Shown here piece by piece: positions 1 to 8,287 of a stretch of 64,000 nt of DNA; positions within the stretch are counted from its first letter, which is position 1; each line of letters starts with the position of its first letter. Location: assembly GCF_943192995.1 (NCBI RefSeq), contig NZ_CALPCP010000014.1:1-64000 (forward strand), read 5' to 3'. Made by a program: the position numbers and the translations under genes. The notes under the pieces are model-generated. The model was not told the DNA's origin. It saw only the letters and a list, made by a program, of their open reading frames with translations, and searched no databases. Source of the stretch: Flintibacter muris (lineage in GTDB: Bacteria > Bacillota > Clostridia > Oscillospirales > Oscillospiraceae).

Positions 1-51
1 AGGGAAAAGCAATCACTTTGTTGTCTGCCGGTATTGACTTTTATCAGTCCT

Positions 52-213
52 TTATGGATCTATTTTGCGTGCCTGATTGATTGTTTCAAACAGCTCCCTG
101 CTGGTCTGCTCCTCCAACTCCGTGCTGACCCGGCAGTAAGCAGCTACACGAAGATGACGCAGTTCTATTGGACGATGGTCTTGCGTAGGAAGAATTTCAG
201 TCACCTTTCGCAT
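52..213 (-). pseudogene. Serine recombinase N-terminal fragment
   Basis: A 53-codon reading frame with a good ribosome site (GGGAGG, 8 nt before the ATG at 213). It contains LRVAAYCRVSTELEEQ, the typical start of the serine-recombinase catalytic domain, with the nucleophile serine in CRVST. The frame stops after about 53 residues, whereas the catalytic domain alone is normally near 150, so it cannot be an active recombinase. It follows the next recombinase fragment on the same strand, as in the tandem recombinases of clostridial integrative elements. Most likely the decayed edge of such an element. Confidence 0.7.
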
Positions 214-245
214 TCGCACGACCTCCCGCAATTTTCTTCATTATA

Positions 246-740
246 TCAAAGCGAGAGCTTCATGGCAATGTGATTTTGCGGTTCTTTGGAGCGGCTGAGT
301 TTCTCCTGCTGTACCGCCATAAACATCTCGTCAGAAATAATGGCCTCATGGGAGCCGGTATAGAGATACCGTTCCATGAGGCCATTGTTTTCGATCTGGA
401 CAGCGCCGGTGCTGAGCGTCTTCTGGAGTAGCACCCGTCCGGTGTATTTTTCATTGGAGAGCAGTTTGTCGATGGCTTCACGATTCCATCTGGGTTTGTC
501 GGTGGGGGAGGGAATGCCCTGCCTTTCCAGACCCGCAGCAATTTTCCCAAGGCTGTCACCAGCAAGATACCGTTCAAATATCCAGCTCACCACCTTGGCT
601 TCGTCCGGATTTATTTCCAGTTCTCCATCAGAATTGATCGTGTATCCATAGCACTTGCGCTTTGCCATTTTGGAGCTGCCGTCCTGAAAGCCTTTCCGGA
701 GGCCGTTCTTAATTGCTTCACTTTTTTGTACCACATTCAT
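246..740 (-). pseudogene. Serine recombinase central domain fragment (no catalytic domain)
   Basis: 164 residues matching the middle Recombinase domain of large serine recombinases: the ...KRKCYGY start, the EAKVVSWIFERYLAGDSLGKIA helix region (about residues 45-65), and the ...LLSNEKYTGRVLLQKT segment near residue 95. The N-terminal catalytic domain with its serine is missing, and the usual C-terminal zinc-ribbon/coiled-coil part is short. A strong ribosome site (AGGAGG) precedes the ATG at 740, so the truncated protein may still be made. It lies directly upstream of the other recombinase fragment. Probably a mobile-element remnant; a stand-alone DNA-binding protein is the alternative. Confidence 0.75.
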
Positions 741-768
741 TAAAATTTCCTCCTATAAACAAGAATAC

Positions 769-789
769 CGCAGTGAAATCACTGCGGCA
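769..789 (-). terminator. Palindrome upstream of recombinase fragment
   Basis: A near-perfect inverted repeat (CCGCAGTGA, short loop, TCACTGCGG). Read on the minus strand it is followed by TATTCTTG, so it could be a weak terminator. It may instead be part of an old element end. Confidence 0.35.
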
Positions 790-816
790 CAAAGGGTTTA
801 TGTGACTATACATAAA

Positions 817-854
817 AGTTGACAGACCACTCCCTTGGTGTAGTCTGTCAACTT
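817..854 (-). terminator. Terminator of the tRNA-Leu gene
   Basis: An 11-bp inverted repeat (AGTTGACAGAC / GTCTGTCAACT) with a 15-nt loop. It lies 5 nt past the CCA end of the tRNA and is followed on the minus strand by TTTTATG. Its position right behind the tRNA suggests it ends that transcript. Confidence 0.6.
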
Positions 855-858
855 ATCA

Positions 859-945
859 TGGTGCGCGAGGCGGGAGTCGAACCCGCACGCCCTTGCGAGC
901 ACTGGCACCTGAAGCCAGCGAGTCTACCAATTCCACCACTCGCGC
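859..945 (-). tRNA. tRNA-Leu (anticodon CAG)
   Basis: The minus strand folds as a class II tRNA: acceptor arms GCGCGAG and CTCGCGC, discriminator A and an encoded CCA; T arm GCGGG-TTCGACT-CCCGC; anticodon arm CTGGC-TTCAGGT-GCCAG, giving anticodon CAG (reads CUG); and a long variable arm. The long variable arm plus CAG identifies leucine. It is the only tRNA gene I see in the window and lies next to recombinase remnants. Confidence 0.95.
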
Positions 946-1079
946 ATGGTGCACTCGTTCAGCGCAAGAAAGATGTTACCACATCTAATTCCAGATGTCA
1001 ACACTTTTCGCAAATTTTTTTATTTTATTTTTTCACATGCCATACATACGAAAAGATGGGATTTTTATCCCTCCGGATA

Positions 1080-1109
1080 TTGACAGTGGTTGGGCGGCTT
1101 TGGTATACT
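1080..1109 (+). promoter_or_regulatory. Promoter of the lar-nik operon
   Basis: TTGACA at 1080-1085, an 18-bp spacer and TATACT at 1104-1109 with an extended -10 (TGG just upstream). Transcription would start near 1116, giving a leader of about 190 nt before larE. The -10 neighbourhood (CTTTGGTATACTAAACG) closely resembles that of the promoter at 16841-16869. Confidence 0.75.
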
Positions 1110-1139
1110 AAACGGGCAGCAGGAAGCTGCAAAAGGGCC

Positions 1140-1245
1140 AGAAGGCCCGCAAATCCAGACAAATCAATTTACAATACGCACCCGGCGCAGAAGGCCCGCA
1201 AATCCAGACAAATCAATTTACAATACGCACCCGGCGCAGAAGGCC
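1140..1245 (+). repeat. 49-bp tandem duplication in the larE leader
   Basis: Two identical 49-bp units (1140-1188 and 1189-1237) followed by 8 bp of a third copy, all inside the untranslated leader of larE. Each unit begins with AGAAGGCC; the first junction forms a GGGCC-AGAA-GGCCC hairpin (1136-1149). The exact duplication suggests a recent slip or a repeated RNA element. It is too short for a CRISPR and carries no reading frame of note. Confidence 0.85.
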
Positions 1246-1257
1246 GGGGCTTGCCAG

Positions 1258-1292
1258 AAGGCATACCGCAGCGGTATGTCTTTTTATTTTTT
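1258..1292 (+). terminator. Terminator-like hairpin before larE (candidate attenuator)
   Basis: CATACC-GCAGC-GGTATG followed by TCTTTTTATTTTTT ends about 18 nt before the larE start codon and just before its ribosome site. Lying inside the leader of its own operon, it is placed as an attenuator rather than an end-of-gene terminator. Upstream, TGCC-AGAA-GGCA (about 1253-1264) would use part of the same stem, so the two folds compete. The regulating signal is unknown; nickel or the cofactor are guesses from the genes controlled. Confidence 0.5.
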
Positions 1293-1309
1293 GAAAGGTG
1301 GAACCAGCC

Positions 1310-2065
1310 ATGACGCTGGAAAAATTTTTTGCGGAAAATCCCCGGGTGGCGCTGGCCTTTTCCGGAGGGGTGGACTCCGCCTACCTGCTGTGGGCAGGCG
1401 TCCAGGTGGGAGCGGAGGTGCGGCCCTATTTTGTCAAGACACCCTTTCAGCCCCGGTTTGAGCTGGACGACGCCCGGCAGCTGTGTGACAGCCTGGGCAC
1501 AAAGCTGACCATTATCCACTTTGACATCCTCACCGATCTCCAGGTGACTGCCAACCCTGCTAACCGCTGCTACTACTGCAAGCGGCGGTTATTCTCCCTG
1601 TTAAAGGAGAGGGCGGCGGCGGACGGTTTCTCCCTGCTGCTGGATGGCACCAACGCCTCAGACGAAGGGGGAGACCGGCCCGGTATGCGGGCGCTGGCAG
1701 AGCTGGAAGTCCGCTCCCCTCTGCGGGAGTGCGGACTGACTAAGGAAAGCATCCGCTGTCGGTCCAGGGAGGCGGGGCTGTTTACCTGGGATAAACCCTC
1801 CTACGCCTGCCTGGCTACGCGGGTGCCTACCAGACGGGCTATTCTCCGGGAGGACCTGGAAAAAGCGGAGGAAGGAGAAATGCTGCTGTCTGGCCTGGGT
1901 TTCCGGGACTTCCGCCTGCGGCTGACTCACGGCGGCTGCAAGCTGCAGGTGACAGAAGACCAGTTCCCCCTTGTCCAGGCCCGCCGGGCAGACATTTTGG
2001 CCGCCCTGTCCCCCCTCTTCCCTGAAATAACCTTGGACCTGCGAGCCAGAATTTCAATCGACTAA
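1310..2065 (+). CDS. larE: LarE, ATP-dependent sacrificial sulfur transferase
   Basis: 251 residues. LarE gives the sulfur atoms of the nickel-pincer nucleotide to the substrate made by LarB, after AMP activation; in the Lactiplantibacillus plantarum enzyme the sulfur comes from a protein cysteine. Visible here: the PP-loop SGGVDS (18-23), NRCYYCK (86-91) and KPSYACLATR with Cys167, the probable donor cysteine. I start at the ATG at 1310 because AAAGGTGG lies 8 nt upstream; an in-frame GTG at 1298 lies within that site. First gene of the operon, 13 nt before larB. Family call firm; donor cysteine by analogy. Confidence 0.92.
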   Translation: MTLEKFFAENPRVALAFSGGVDSAYLLWAGVQVGAEVRPYFVKTPFQPRFELDDARQLCDSLGTKLTIIHFDILTDLQVTANPANRCYYCKRRLFSLLKERAAADGFSLLLDGTNASDEGGDRPGMRALAELEVRSPLRECGLTKESIRCRSREAGLFTWDKPSYACLATRVPTRRAILREDLEKAEEGEMLLSGLGFRDFRLRLTHGGCKLQVTEDQFPLVQARRADILAALSPLFPEITLDLRARISID

Positions 2066-2078
2066 GGAGGTGCTCCAT

Positions 2079-2837
2079 ATGGACAACCGGTATGATATTT
2101 TACAGCTTCTCCGTCAGGTGGCGGAGGGGGATATCCCCCCTGAGGAGGCTCTCCTCCAACTGAAGCGGGAACCCTTTCAAGACCTGGGCTATGCCAAGGT
2201 GGATTTCCACCGCTCCGTCCGTCAGGGGGCGGCGGAGGTTATCTACGGCGCAGGCAAAACGCCGGAACAGATCGCGGGCATTGCCGGGGCTATGGGGGAG
2301 CGGGGCTGTCACAACGTCCTCATCACCCGGCTGAGCCGGGAGGCGGCGGATCTTGTGGGAAAAACGGTCCCTCTGGACTACCACCCCGTCTCCCGGCTGG
2401 CCGTGGCCTGGCCCGGGGAGACAAAGTCTCTGGGCCACATTGTGGTAGCCACCGGTGGCACCAGCGACATGGCCGTGGCCGAGGAGGCTGCCCTCACCGC
2501 CCAGGCACTGGGTAATAAGGTCACCCGGCTGTACGACGTGGGGGTGGCCGGGCTCCACCGGCTGCTGTCCAACCTGGAGCCGCTGATGAGCGCCCGGTGT
2601 GTGGTGGCGGTGGCCGGGATGGAGGGAGCGCTGGCCTCCGTCATCGGCGGGCTGGTGGACTGCCCTGTCATTGCCGTACCCACCAGCGTGGGCTACGGGG
2701 CCAACTTCGGCGGGCTGTCCGCCCTGCTGGCTATGCTGAATTCCTGCGCCTCCGGGTGCAGTGTGGTCAATATCGACAACGGCTTTGGGGCTGGATATCT
2801 GGCCAGTATGATCAATCAAATGGAGGGAATTTCATGA
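2079..2837 (+). CDS. larB: LarB, nicotinate dinucleotide carboxylase/hydrolase
   Basis: 252 residues. LarB carboxylates the pyridinium ring of nicotinic acid adenine dinucleotide and releases AMP, the first step to the nickel-pincer nucleotide. The C-terminal half resembles PurE-type AIR carboxylases, with the glycine-rich VVATGGTSDMAVAEEA and VPTSVGYGANFGGL segments. The start at 2079 follows AAGGAGG by 8 nt. Its stop overlaps the larC start (ATGA), which points to translational coupling. Full length for the family. Confidence 0.93.
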   Translation: MDNRYDILQLLRQVAEGDIPPEEALLQLKREPFQDLGYAKVDFHRSVRQGAAEVIYGAGKTPEQIAGIAGAMGERGCHNVLITRLSREAADLVGKTVPLDYHPVSRLAVAWPGETKSLGHIVVATGGTSDMAVAEEAALTAQALGNKVTRLYDVGVAGLHRLLSNLEPLMSARCVVAVAGMEGALASVIGGLVDCPVIAVPTSVGYGANFGGLSALLAMLNSCASGCSVVNIDNGFGAGYLASMINQMEGIS

Positions 2838-4063
2838 AAACCTTATATTTGGAGTGCAATATGGGGGCCGCAGGCGATATGCTCATGGCCGCGCTGTACG
2901 AGCTGCTGGACGAGAAGCAGCAAAAAAGCTTTTTGGACACCATGAACGCTCTGGGTCTGCCCGGCGTGGAGGTGTCTCCCGCCGCCGCAAAGACCGGAGG
3001 GATTGCGGGCACTCACATGAAGGTGACGGTCCACGGTCTGGAGGAGCATGAGCACGGCCACCACCACGATGGCGGCCACGAGCACGGGCACAGCCATGAA
3101 CACCACCACCATCATCACGCCACACCGGGGCACATTGCCGGGATCATCCAGGGGCTGCCCCTGCCCCAGGCGGTAAAGGAGCGGGCCCGGAGCGTCTACG
3201 ACGCAATTGCCCAGGCGGAGGCACAGGCCCACGGCTGTGATGTGGGGGATGTCCACTACCACGAGGTGGGGGCGCTGGACGCGGTGGCCGATGTGGTGGG
3301 GGTGTGCTGCGCCATGGACCTGCTGAACCCTCAGCGGGTGACGGCCTCACCCGTCCACGTGGGCAGCGGGACGGTGAAATGCGCCCACGGCGTTATGCCC
3401 GTTCCCGCTCCCGCTGCCGCCGCCCTGCTGGCGGGAGTGCCCACCTATGGCGGAGCGGTCCAGGGAGAGCTTTGTACCCCCACCGGGGCGGCGCTGCTGA
3501 AATGCTTTGTCCAGAGCTATGGCCCCATGCCCCTTATGGTGACGGAAAAAATCGGCTATGGCATTGGCTCCAAGGAGTTTGAACAGGCCAACTGCGTCCG
3601 GGCCTTTCTGGGGGAGAGCCGGGAGGAGCCCCGGGAGGAGATTGTGGAGCTGGTGTGCAACATAGACGATATGTCCCCTGAAGCTCTGGCCTTTGCCTGT
3701 TCCTGCCTGCTGGAGTTGGGCGCCCTGGACGTATACACCACCCCTGGCACCATGAAAAAGGGCCGCCCCGGTCACGTGCTCACCGCGCTGTGTCAGCCCG
3801 GCGGGGAGGACGAGTTTGCCCGTCACATCCTGGCCCACACCACTACCAACGGCCTGCGGGTCAGGCGGTGCGGGAAGTACTTTCTGGAGCCCGGCGCGGG
3901 CCAGGTCCAGACCCAGTGGGGGCCGGTTCGGGTAAAGCTGGCTCAGGGCTATGGCGTGTCCCACACCAAACCGGAATTTGAAGATGTGGCCGCCCTGGCC
4001 AAAGCCAACGGACTGCCCTATCAGACCGTATTCCAGGCCGCCATGGGACAAATCAAAGGGTGA
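2834..4063 (+). CDS. larC: LarC, nickel-pincer nucleotide cyclometallase (single frame)
   Basis: 409 residues. LarC inserts nickel into the dithiocarboxylated pyridinium nucleotide using CTP. The MKTLYLECNMGAAGDM start, the GDVHYHEVGALDAVADVVG block and the CNIDDMSPE block are typical. A very histidine-rich stretch (residues 72-95, about 14 His) probably binds or stores nickel. In L. plantarum larC is read as two frames joined by ribosomal frameshifting; here it is one uninterrupted frame. Coupled to larB by a 4-nt overlap; a palindromic repeat separates it from the transporter genes. Confidence 0.93.
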   Translation: MKTLYLECNMGAAGDMLMAALYELLDEKQQKSFLDTMNALGLPGVEVSPAAAKTGGIAGTHMKVTVHGLEEHEHGHHHDGGHEHGHSHEHHHHHHATPGHIAGIIQGLPLPQAVKERARSVYDAIAQAEAQAHGCDVGDVHYHEVGALDAVADVVGVCCAMDLLNPQRVTASPVHVGSGTVKCAHGVMPVPAPAAAALLAGVPTYGGAVQGELCTPTGAALLKCFVQSYGPMPLMVTEKIGYGIGSKEFEQANCVRAFLGESREEPREEIVELVCNIDDMSPEALAFACSCLLELGALDVYTTPGTMKKGRPGHVLTALCQPGGEDEFARHILAHTTTNGLRVRRCGKYFLEPGAGQVQTQWGPVRVKLAQGYGVSHTKPEFEDVAALAKANGLPYQTVFQAAMGQIKG

Positions 4064-4073
4064 GGCATTGGAA

Positions 4074-4134
4074 GGGGCGGTCTGCGGCCGCCCGCGATAC
4101 CCGCAAACCAGACGGGCGGCCATAGGCCGCCCCC
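4074..4134. repeat. GC-rich palindromic repeat pair
   Basis: Two copies of the dispersed palindrome (GGGGCGGTCTGCGGCCGCCC type) in opposite orientation, together able to form a long hairpin, in the 92-nt gap between larC and the nickel-binding protein gene. A member of the repeat family also seen at 13.8, 22.7, 31.4, 32.7, 39.4, 56.0 and 60.6 kb. Confidence 0.8.
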
Positions 4135-4155
4135 ATACAGAACAAGGAGTATTTC

Positions 4156-5688
4156 ATGAAAAAAGTCACCCTTTTCCTTCTGGTACTCTCCCTTTTGGCC
4201 GGCTGTCAGGCCGCGCCGCCGGAGGACGGCCCTCGGGACAAAACCAGCGTCACCGTGGTCATGCCCCCTACCTCAGAGCCGGAGGCCGGCTTTGACCCCG
4301 CCTTTGGCTGGGGGGCGGGGGAGCACGTCCATGAGCCGCTGATTCAGTCCACACTGACGGTAACCAACCCCGATTTGACCATTGGCTATGATCTGGCCAC
4401 CGGCATGGAGGCCAGTGAGGACGGCCTGACCTGGACAGTGAGCATCCGGGATGATGCAAAATTCACCGACGGAACGCCCCTCACCGCCGCCGACGCGGCC
4501 TTCACCTACAACACGGTGAAAACCACCAGCTCGGTGAACGACTTCACCATGCTGGACTACGCCGATGCGGTGGATGACACCACCGTGGTCTTCCACATGA
4601 CCCGCCCCTTCTCCATCTGGCCCTACACCATGGCCATTGTGGGCATTGTCCCGGAGCACACCTACGATCCAGCCGTCTACGGGTCCAACCCTATCGGCTC
4701 CGGACGGTACATTTTAAAGCAGTGGGATCGGGGCCAGCAGGTCATTCTGGAGGCCAACCCGGATTACTACGGCGAACCGCCCCGGATGGAGCGGGTGGTC
4801 ATCCTGTTTATGGAGGAGGACGCCGCCTTTCTGGCCGTCCAGGCCGGGCAGGCCGACTTGGCCTACACCTCCGCCGCCTATTCCGACCAGAGCGTGAACG
4901 GCTATTCCCTGCTGTCCGTCCAAACGGTGGACAACCGGGGGATCAACCTGCCCGTCTGGAACAACGCGCTGACCTCCGATCCGCTGGTTCGCCACGCCAT
5001 CAATCTGGGGCTGGACCGGCAGGCTATGATTGACCATGTGCTCAGCGGCTACGGCACCCCCGCCTACAGCGTGTGCGACGCAATGCCCTGGTGGTACAGC
5101 GCCGCCCAGGTGTCCGACAACCCGGAACAGGCAAAAAATGTTCTGGATTCGGCGGGCTGGCTTCCCGGAGCGGACGGGGTGCGGGAAAAGGACGGGGTGC
5201 GGGCATCGCTCACCGTCCACTACGCCGCCGGGGATTCTGTCCGTCAGGGACTGGCTGCCGAGCTGGCAAACCAGCTCAGGGAGCTGGGTATTGAGACGAA
5301 CATCAAGGGCGTGGGCTGGGACACCGCCTATGACGACGCGCTGTCTAACCCTCTGGTCTGGGGCTGGGGGGCCCACACACCCATGGAGCTGTATAACATC
5401 TACCACACTGCCCCTAATTCTGACAGCGCCCGGTACTCCCCCTATTCCAATGCCGCAGTAGACGATCTGATGGAGGCCGCCTTGGCCTGCCCCGGCCTGG
5501 AGGAGTCCTATACCCTGTGGCAGGCGGCCCAGGAGGAGATTGCCAAAGACGTCCCTTGGGTGTGGCTGGTGAATGTGGACCACCTGTACTGGGTGCGGGA
5601 GGGCCTGGAGATAGCGGAACAGAAAATTCACCCCCACGGCCACGGGTGGTCTGTGGTCAACAACGTAGATCAATGGAGCTGGACATGA
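4156..5688 (+). CDS. Nickel/peptide ABC transporter substrate-binding lipoprotein
   Basis: 510 residues of the SBP_bac_5 (NikA/OppA) family. The signal peptide ends in LSLLAGC with the lipidated Cys17, so it is anchored outside the membrane. FTDGTPLTAADAAFTYN and the ANPDYYGEPP block are family hallmarks. A HPHGHGW motif near the C terminus (492-498) could bind nickel, alone or with a small chelator. It sits between the cofactor genes and the permease genes, which supports nickel over peptides, but ligand choice is inference. Its stop overlaps the next start (ATGA). Confidence 0.88.
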   Translation: MKKVTLFLLVLSLLAGCQAAPPEDGPRDKTSVTVVMPPTSEPEAGFDPAFGWGAGEHVHEPLIQSTLTVTNPDLTIGYDLATGMEASEDGLTWTVSIRDDAKFTDGTPLTAADAAFTYNTVKTTSSVNDFTMLDYADAVDDTTVVFHMTRPFSIWPYTMAIVGIVPEHTYDPAVYGSNPIGSGRYILKQWDRGQQVILEANPDYYGEPPRMERVVILFMEEDAAFLAVQAGQADLAYTSAAYSDQSVNGYSLLSVQTVDNRGINLPVWNNALTSDPLVRHAINLGLDRQAMIDHVLSGYGTPAYSVCDAMPWWYSAAQVSDNPEQAKNVLDSAGWLPGADGVREKDGVRASLTVHYAAGDSVRQGLAAELANQLRELGIETNIKGVGWDTAYDDALSNPLVWGWGAHTPMELYNIYHTAPNSDSARYSPYSNAAVDDLMEAALACPGLEESYTLWQAAQEEIAKDVPWVWLVNVDHLYWVREGLEIAEQKIHPHGHGWSVVNNVDQWSWT

Positions 5689-6665
5689 GACACCGACTGC
5701 AATTTACCGCGAAAAAACTGATCCGCATGGCCTTGCTGCTGCTGGGCGTCAGCCTGACGGCCTTTCTGCTCATGGACGCATCCCCTCTGGACCCTCTCCA
5801 GACCAACGTGGGCCAGACCGCTCTGGGCTCCATGAGCTCGGAGCAGATTGCCAGGCTGGAGGAGTACTGGGGTGCAAACACCCCGGCGGCGGAGCGGTAT
5901 CTAGGCTGGCTGGGGTCGGCCCTGCGGGGGGACCTTGGCGTATCCCTGCTCTACCGCAGGCCGGTGCCGGAGGTTATTGGCCAGCGGCTGGCAAACTCCC
6001 TGTGGCTGCTGGTGCTGGCCTGGGCGCTGTCCGGGGCGGCTGGGCTGGCTCTAGGTGTGCTGGCCGGGGCCAGCCGGGGCCGGTGGCCTGACAGGCTGGT
6101 CCGGGGCTGGTGCCTGCTCATCTCCAGCACTCCCGCCTTCTGGCTGGCCCTGCTGCTGCTTATGGTCTTTGCCGTGTGGCTGAAGGTGTTACCCGTCGGG
6201 CTGTCCGTCCCCATTGGTGCGGCCGCTCCAACCCTGGCGCAGCGCCTGCGTCACGCCCTGCTGCCTGTGCTCACTCTGTCCATCACCGGCGCAGCTAATA
6301 TCGCCCTTCACACCCGGGAAAAGGTGGTTGACGTGCTGGACAGCGACTACATCCTCTTTGCCAGAGCCCGGGGGGAGAAGCACATTCTCCGCCGCCACGT
6401 ACTGCGCAACGTGGCTCTGCCCGCCATCACGCTGCAATTCGGCTCCATTGGGGAGATTGTGGGGGGCTCGGTGGTGGTGGAGCAGGTCTTCTCCTACCCC
6501 GGACTGGGTCAGGCGGCGGTGGCTGCCGGGCTGGGGGGCGACATGCCTCTGCTGCTGGGCATCACGGTTATCACCGCCGCATTGGTCTTTGGGGGAAATT
6601 TGGTCGCCGACCTGCTCTATGGGGTGGTGGACCCCCGCATTCGAAGGGGGGCGGCCAGAGGATGA
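5685..6665 (+). CDS. Nickel-type ABC transporter permease (NikB-like)
   Basis: 326 residues, DppB/NikB family: an N-terminal membrane segment (MALLLLGVSLTAFLL), a periplasmic loop, then five to six membrane segments with the permease coupling loop around ARARGEKHILRRHVLRNVALP. I start at the ATG at 5685, which overlaps the preceding stop and has GGAG 6 nt upstream; an ATG at 5673 has no ribosome site. Forms the membrane channel with the next gene. Confidence 0.88.
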   Translation: MRHRLQFTAKKLIRMALLLLGVSLTAFLLMDASPLDPLQTNVGQTALGSMSSEQIARLEEYWGANTPAAERYLGWLGSALRGDLGVSLLYRRPVPEVIGQRLANSLWLLVLAWALSGAAGLALGVLAGASRGRWPDRLVRGWCLLISSTPAFWLALLLLMVFAVWLKVLPVGLSVPIGAAAPTLAQRLRHALLPVLTLSITGAANIALHTREKVVDVLDSDYILFARARGEKHILRRHVLRNVALPAITLQFGSIGEIVGGSVVVEQVFSYPGLGQAAVAAGLGGDMPLLLGITVITAALVFGGNLVADLLYGVVDPRIRRGAARG

Positions 6666-7480
6666 AAAACCGCCGGAAAAACGCCCTCATTCTGTTGTTT
6701 TTTGCATGCTTATTACTGCTTGCTATCACATTGGCCGGGGGCGCACTATCAGAAACGGCTTCTGAGACTAACTTTGCACACAAAAACCTGTCCCCCTGCC
6801 CTGCCTACCCCTTCGGTATTGATTGGATGGGCCGCGATATGCTGGCCCGCACTTTGGCGGGGCTGTCTCTGTCCATCCGGGTGGGAGGGCTGACGGCCTG
6901 CGTCAGCGCGGCTATCGCCCTGGCCCTGGGAACGGCCTGTGCCCTGTCCGGCGGCTGGGTGGATGACCTGATCTCCTGGCTCATCGATCTGGTGATGGGA
7001 GTCCCCCACATCCTGCTGATTATCCTCATCTCCCTGGCCTGCGGGCAGGGCTTTTGGGGGGTGACGGCGGGGGTGGCCCTCACCCACTGGCCCTCCCTGG
7101 CCCGGCTGGTTCGGGGGGAGGTCATCCAGCTGTGTGCGGCCCCCTGGTTTCGGATGTCCAGGCGGCTGGGGGTATCCCGGGGCCAACTGCTCCGGGACCA
7201 CCTGCTGCCCCATCTGCTGCCCCAGTTTTTAACAGGGCTTATCCTCCAGTTCCCCCACGCCATCCTCCACGAGGCCAGCGTCACCTTTCTGGGCTTTGGC
7301 CTGCCCCCGGAGAAGCCCGCTATTGGGGTAATTCTGGAGGAGAGTATGGCCTATCTCACCACCGGCCGGTGGTGGCTGGCCCTGTTCCCGGGGCTGACCC
7401 TGGTGGCGGTGGTGGCGCTGTTCGCCCTGATGGGAGAGCGGCTGCGCCTGCTGCTGGCCCCGGCCAGCGCTCAGGATTAG
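6662..7480 (+). CDS. Nickel-type ABC transporter permease (NikC-like)
   Basis: 272 residues, DppC/NikC family. One N-terminal membrane segment (ALILLFFACLLLLAITLAGG) precedes the GIDWMGRDMLARTLAG motif characteristic of this permease family, and a second half with the coupling loop RRLGVSRGQLLRDHLLPHLL. Starts at an ATGA overlap with the upstream permease. Partner of the NikB-like subunit. Confidence 0.9.
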   Translation: MKNRRKNALILLFFACLLLLAITLAGGALSETASETNFAHKNLSPCPAYPFGIDWMGRDMLARTLAGLSLSIRVGGLTACVSAAIALALGTACALSGGWVDDLISWLIDLVMGVPHILLIILISLACGQGFWGVTAGVALTHWPSLARLVRGEVIQLCAAPWFRMSRRLGVSRGQLLRDHLLPHLLPQFLTGLILQFPHAILHEASVTFLGFGLPPEKPAIGVILEESMAYLTTGRWWLALFPGLTLVAVVALFALMGERLRLLLAPASAQD

Positions 7481-7489
7481 GAGGGAGCT

Positions 7490-8287
7490 ATGAAACCGAT
7501 TCTCACTGTGGAAAATCTGTCTGTCTCCTTCACCCGCTATGGCCGGGGGCTGTCCCGGGTGGAGCTGAACCCCATCCGCCGGCTGTCTCTCGCTGTGGAG
7601 CCAGGTCAGGTGGCGGCAGTGGTGGGGGCCAGCGGCTCCGGAAAAAGCCTGCTGGCCCACGCCATCTTCTATCTGCTCCCCCGGAATGCCCGGGTGTCAG
7701 GGACGCTGCTCTATGACGGCGTCCCCCTCACCCGTCCGCTGGCCGAAAGCCTCCGGGGCCGGGAGCTGGCCCTGATCCCCCAGGGGGTGACCTATCTGGA
7801 CCCCATGATGAAGGTAGGCCCTCAGCTCTGCAGGGGACAGCGGGACCAGGCCTCCCGCCTGCGCTGCCGCCAGGCCCTGGGCCGCTACGGACTGGGCCCG
7901 GAGGTGGAGGAGCTGTACCCATTCCAGTTGTCCGGCGGGATGGCCCGGCGGGTGCTGATCGCCTCCGCCGTGGCGGGGGAGCCCCGGCTTGTGGTGGCCG
8001 ACGAGCCCACCCCCGGCCTGGACCTTCGGGCCGCCGGGCGGGTGCTGGGTCACTTCCGGGAGCTGGCCGGTCAGGGCGCGGGGGTGCTGTTCATCACCCA
8101 CGACCTGAACCTGGCCCTCACCGTGGCCGATAAGATCGTGGTCCTTCAGAACGGGCAGACGGTGGACGAAGTTCCGGCCTGCGCCCTTCAAAAGGGTGAG
8201 GGGCTGACCCACCCCTACACCCGGGCTCTGTGGCGGGCCATGCCCCAAAATGCCTTTGACCCCGGTGAGGAGGTGGGCGGCCCATGA
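7490..8287 (+). CDS. Nickel-type ABC transporter ATP-binding protein (NikD-like)
   Basis: 265 residues. Walker A GASGSGKS (46-53), Q-loop near residue 98, signature LSGGM (147-151), Walker B with DEPT (171-174) and the switch histidine in FITHDLNLALT. The C terminus carries the oligopeptide-family tail (HPYTRALW). Hydrolyses ATP to drive uptake together with the next gene, which overlaps by 4 nt. Confidence 0.92.
   Translation: MKPILTVENLSVSFTRYGRGLSRVELNPIRRLSLAVEPGQVAAVVGASGSGKSLLAHAIFYLLPRNARVSGTLLYDGVPLTRPLAESLRGRELALIPQGVTYLDPMMKVGPQLCRGQRDQASRLRCRQALGRYGLGPEVEELYPFQLSGGMARRVLIASAVAGEPRLVVADEPTPGLDLRAAGRVLGHFRELAGQGAGVLFITHDLNLALTVADKIVVLQNGQTVDEVPACALQKGEGLTHPYTRALWRAMPQNAFDPGEEVGGP

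Noticed and set aside
1140-1245. CRISPR-like repeat
   Set aside because: Only two adjoining identical units with no unique spacers; it is a tandem duplication.
1261-1279. NikR operator (CATACC...GGTATG) before larE
   Set aside because: Half-sites are inverted relative to the NikR pattern and only 5 bp apart; the T-tract makes a terminator the better reading.
1116-1309. NiCo (czcD-type) riboswitch before larE
   Set aside because: The conserved four-way junction sequences of that riboswitch class are not visible; only AGAA-loop hairpins and an attenuator-like stem are.
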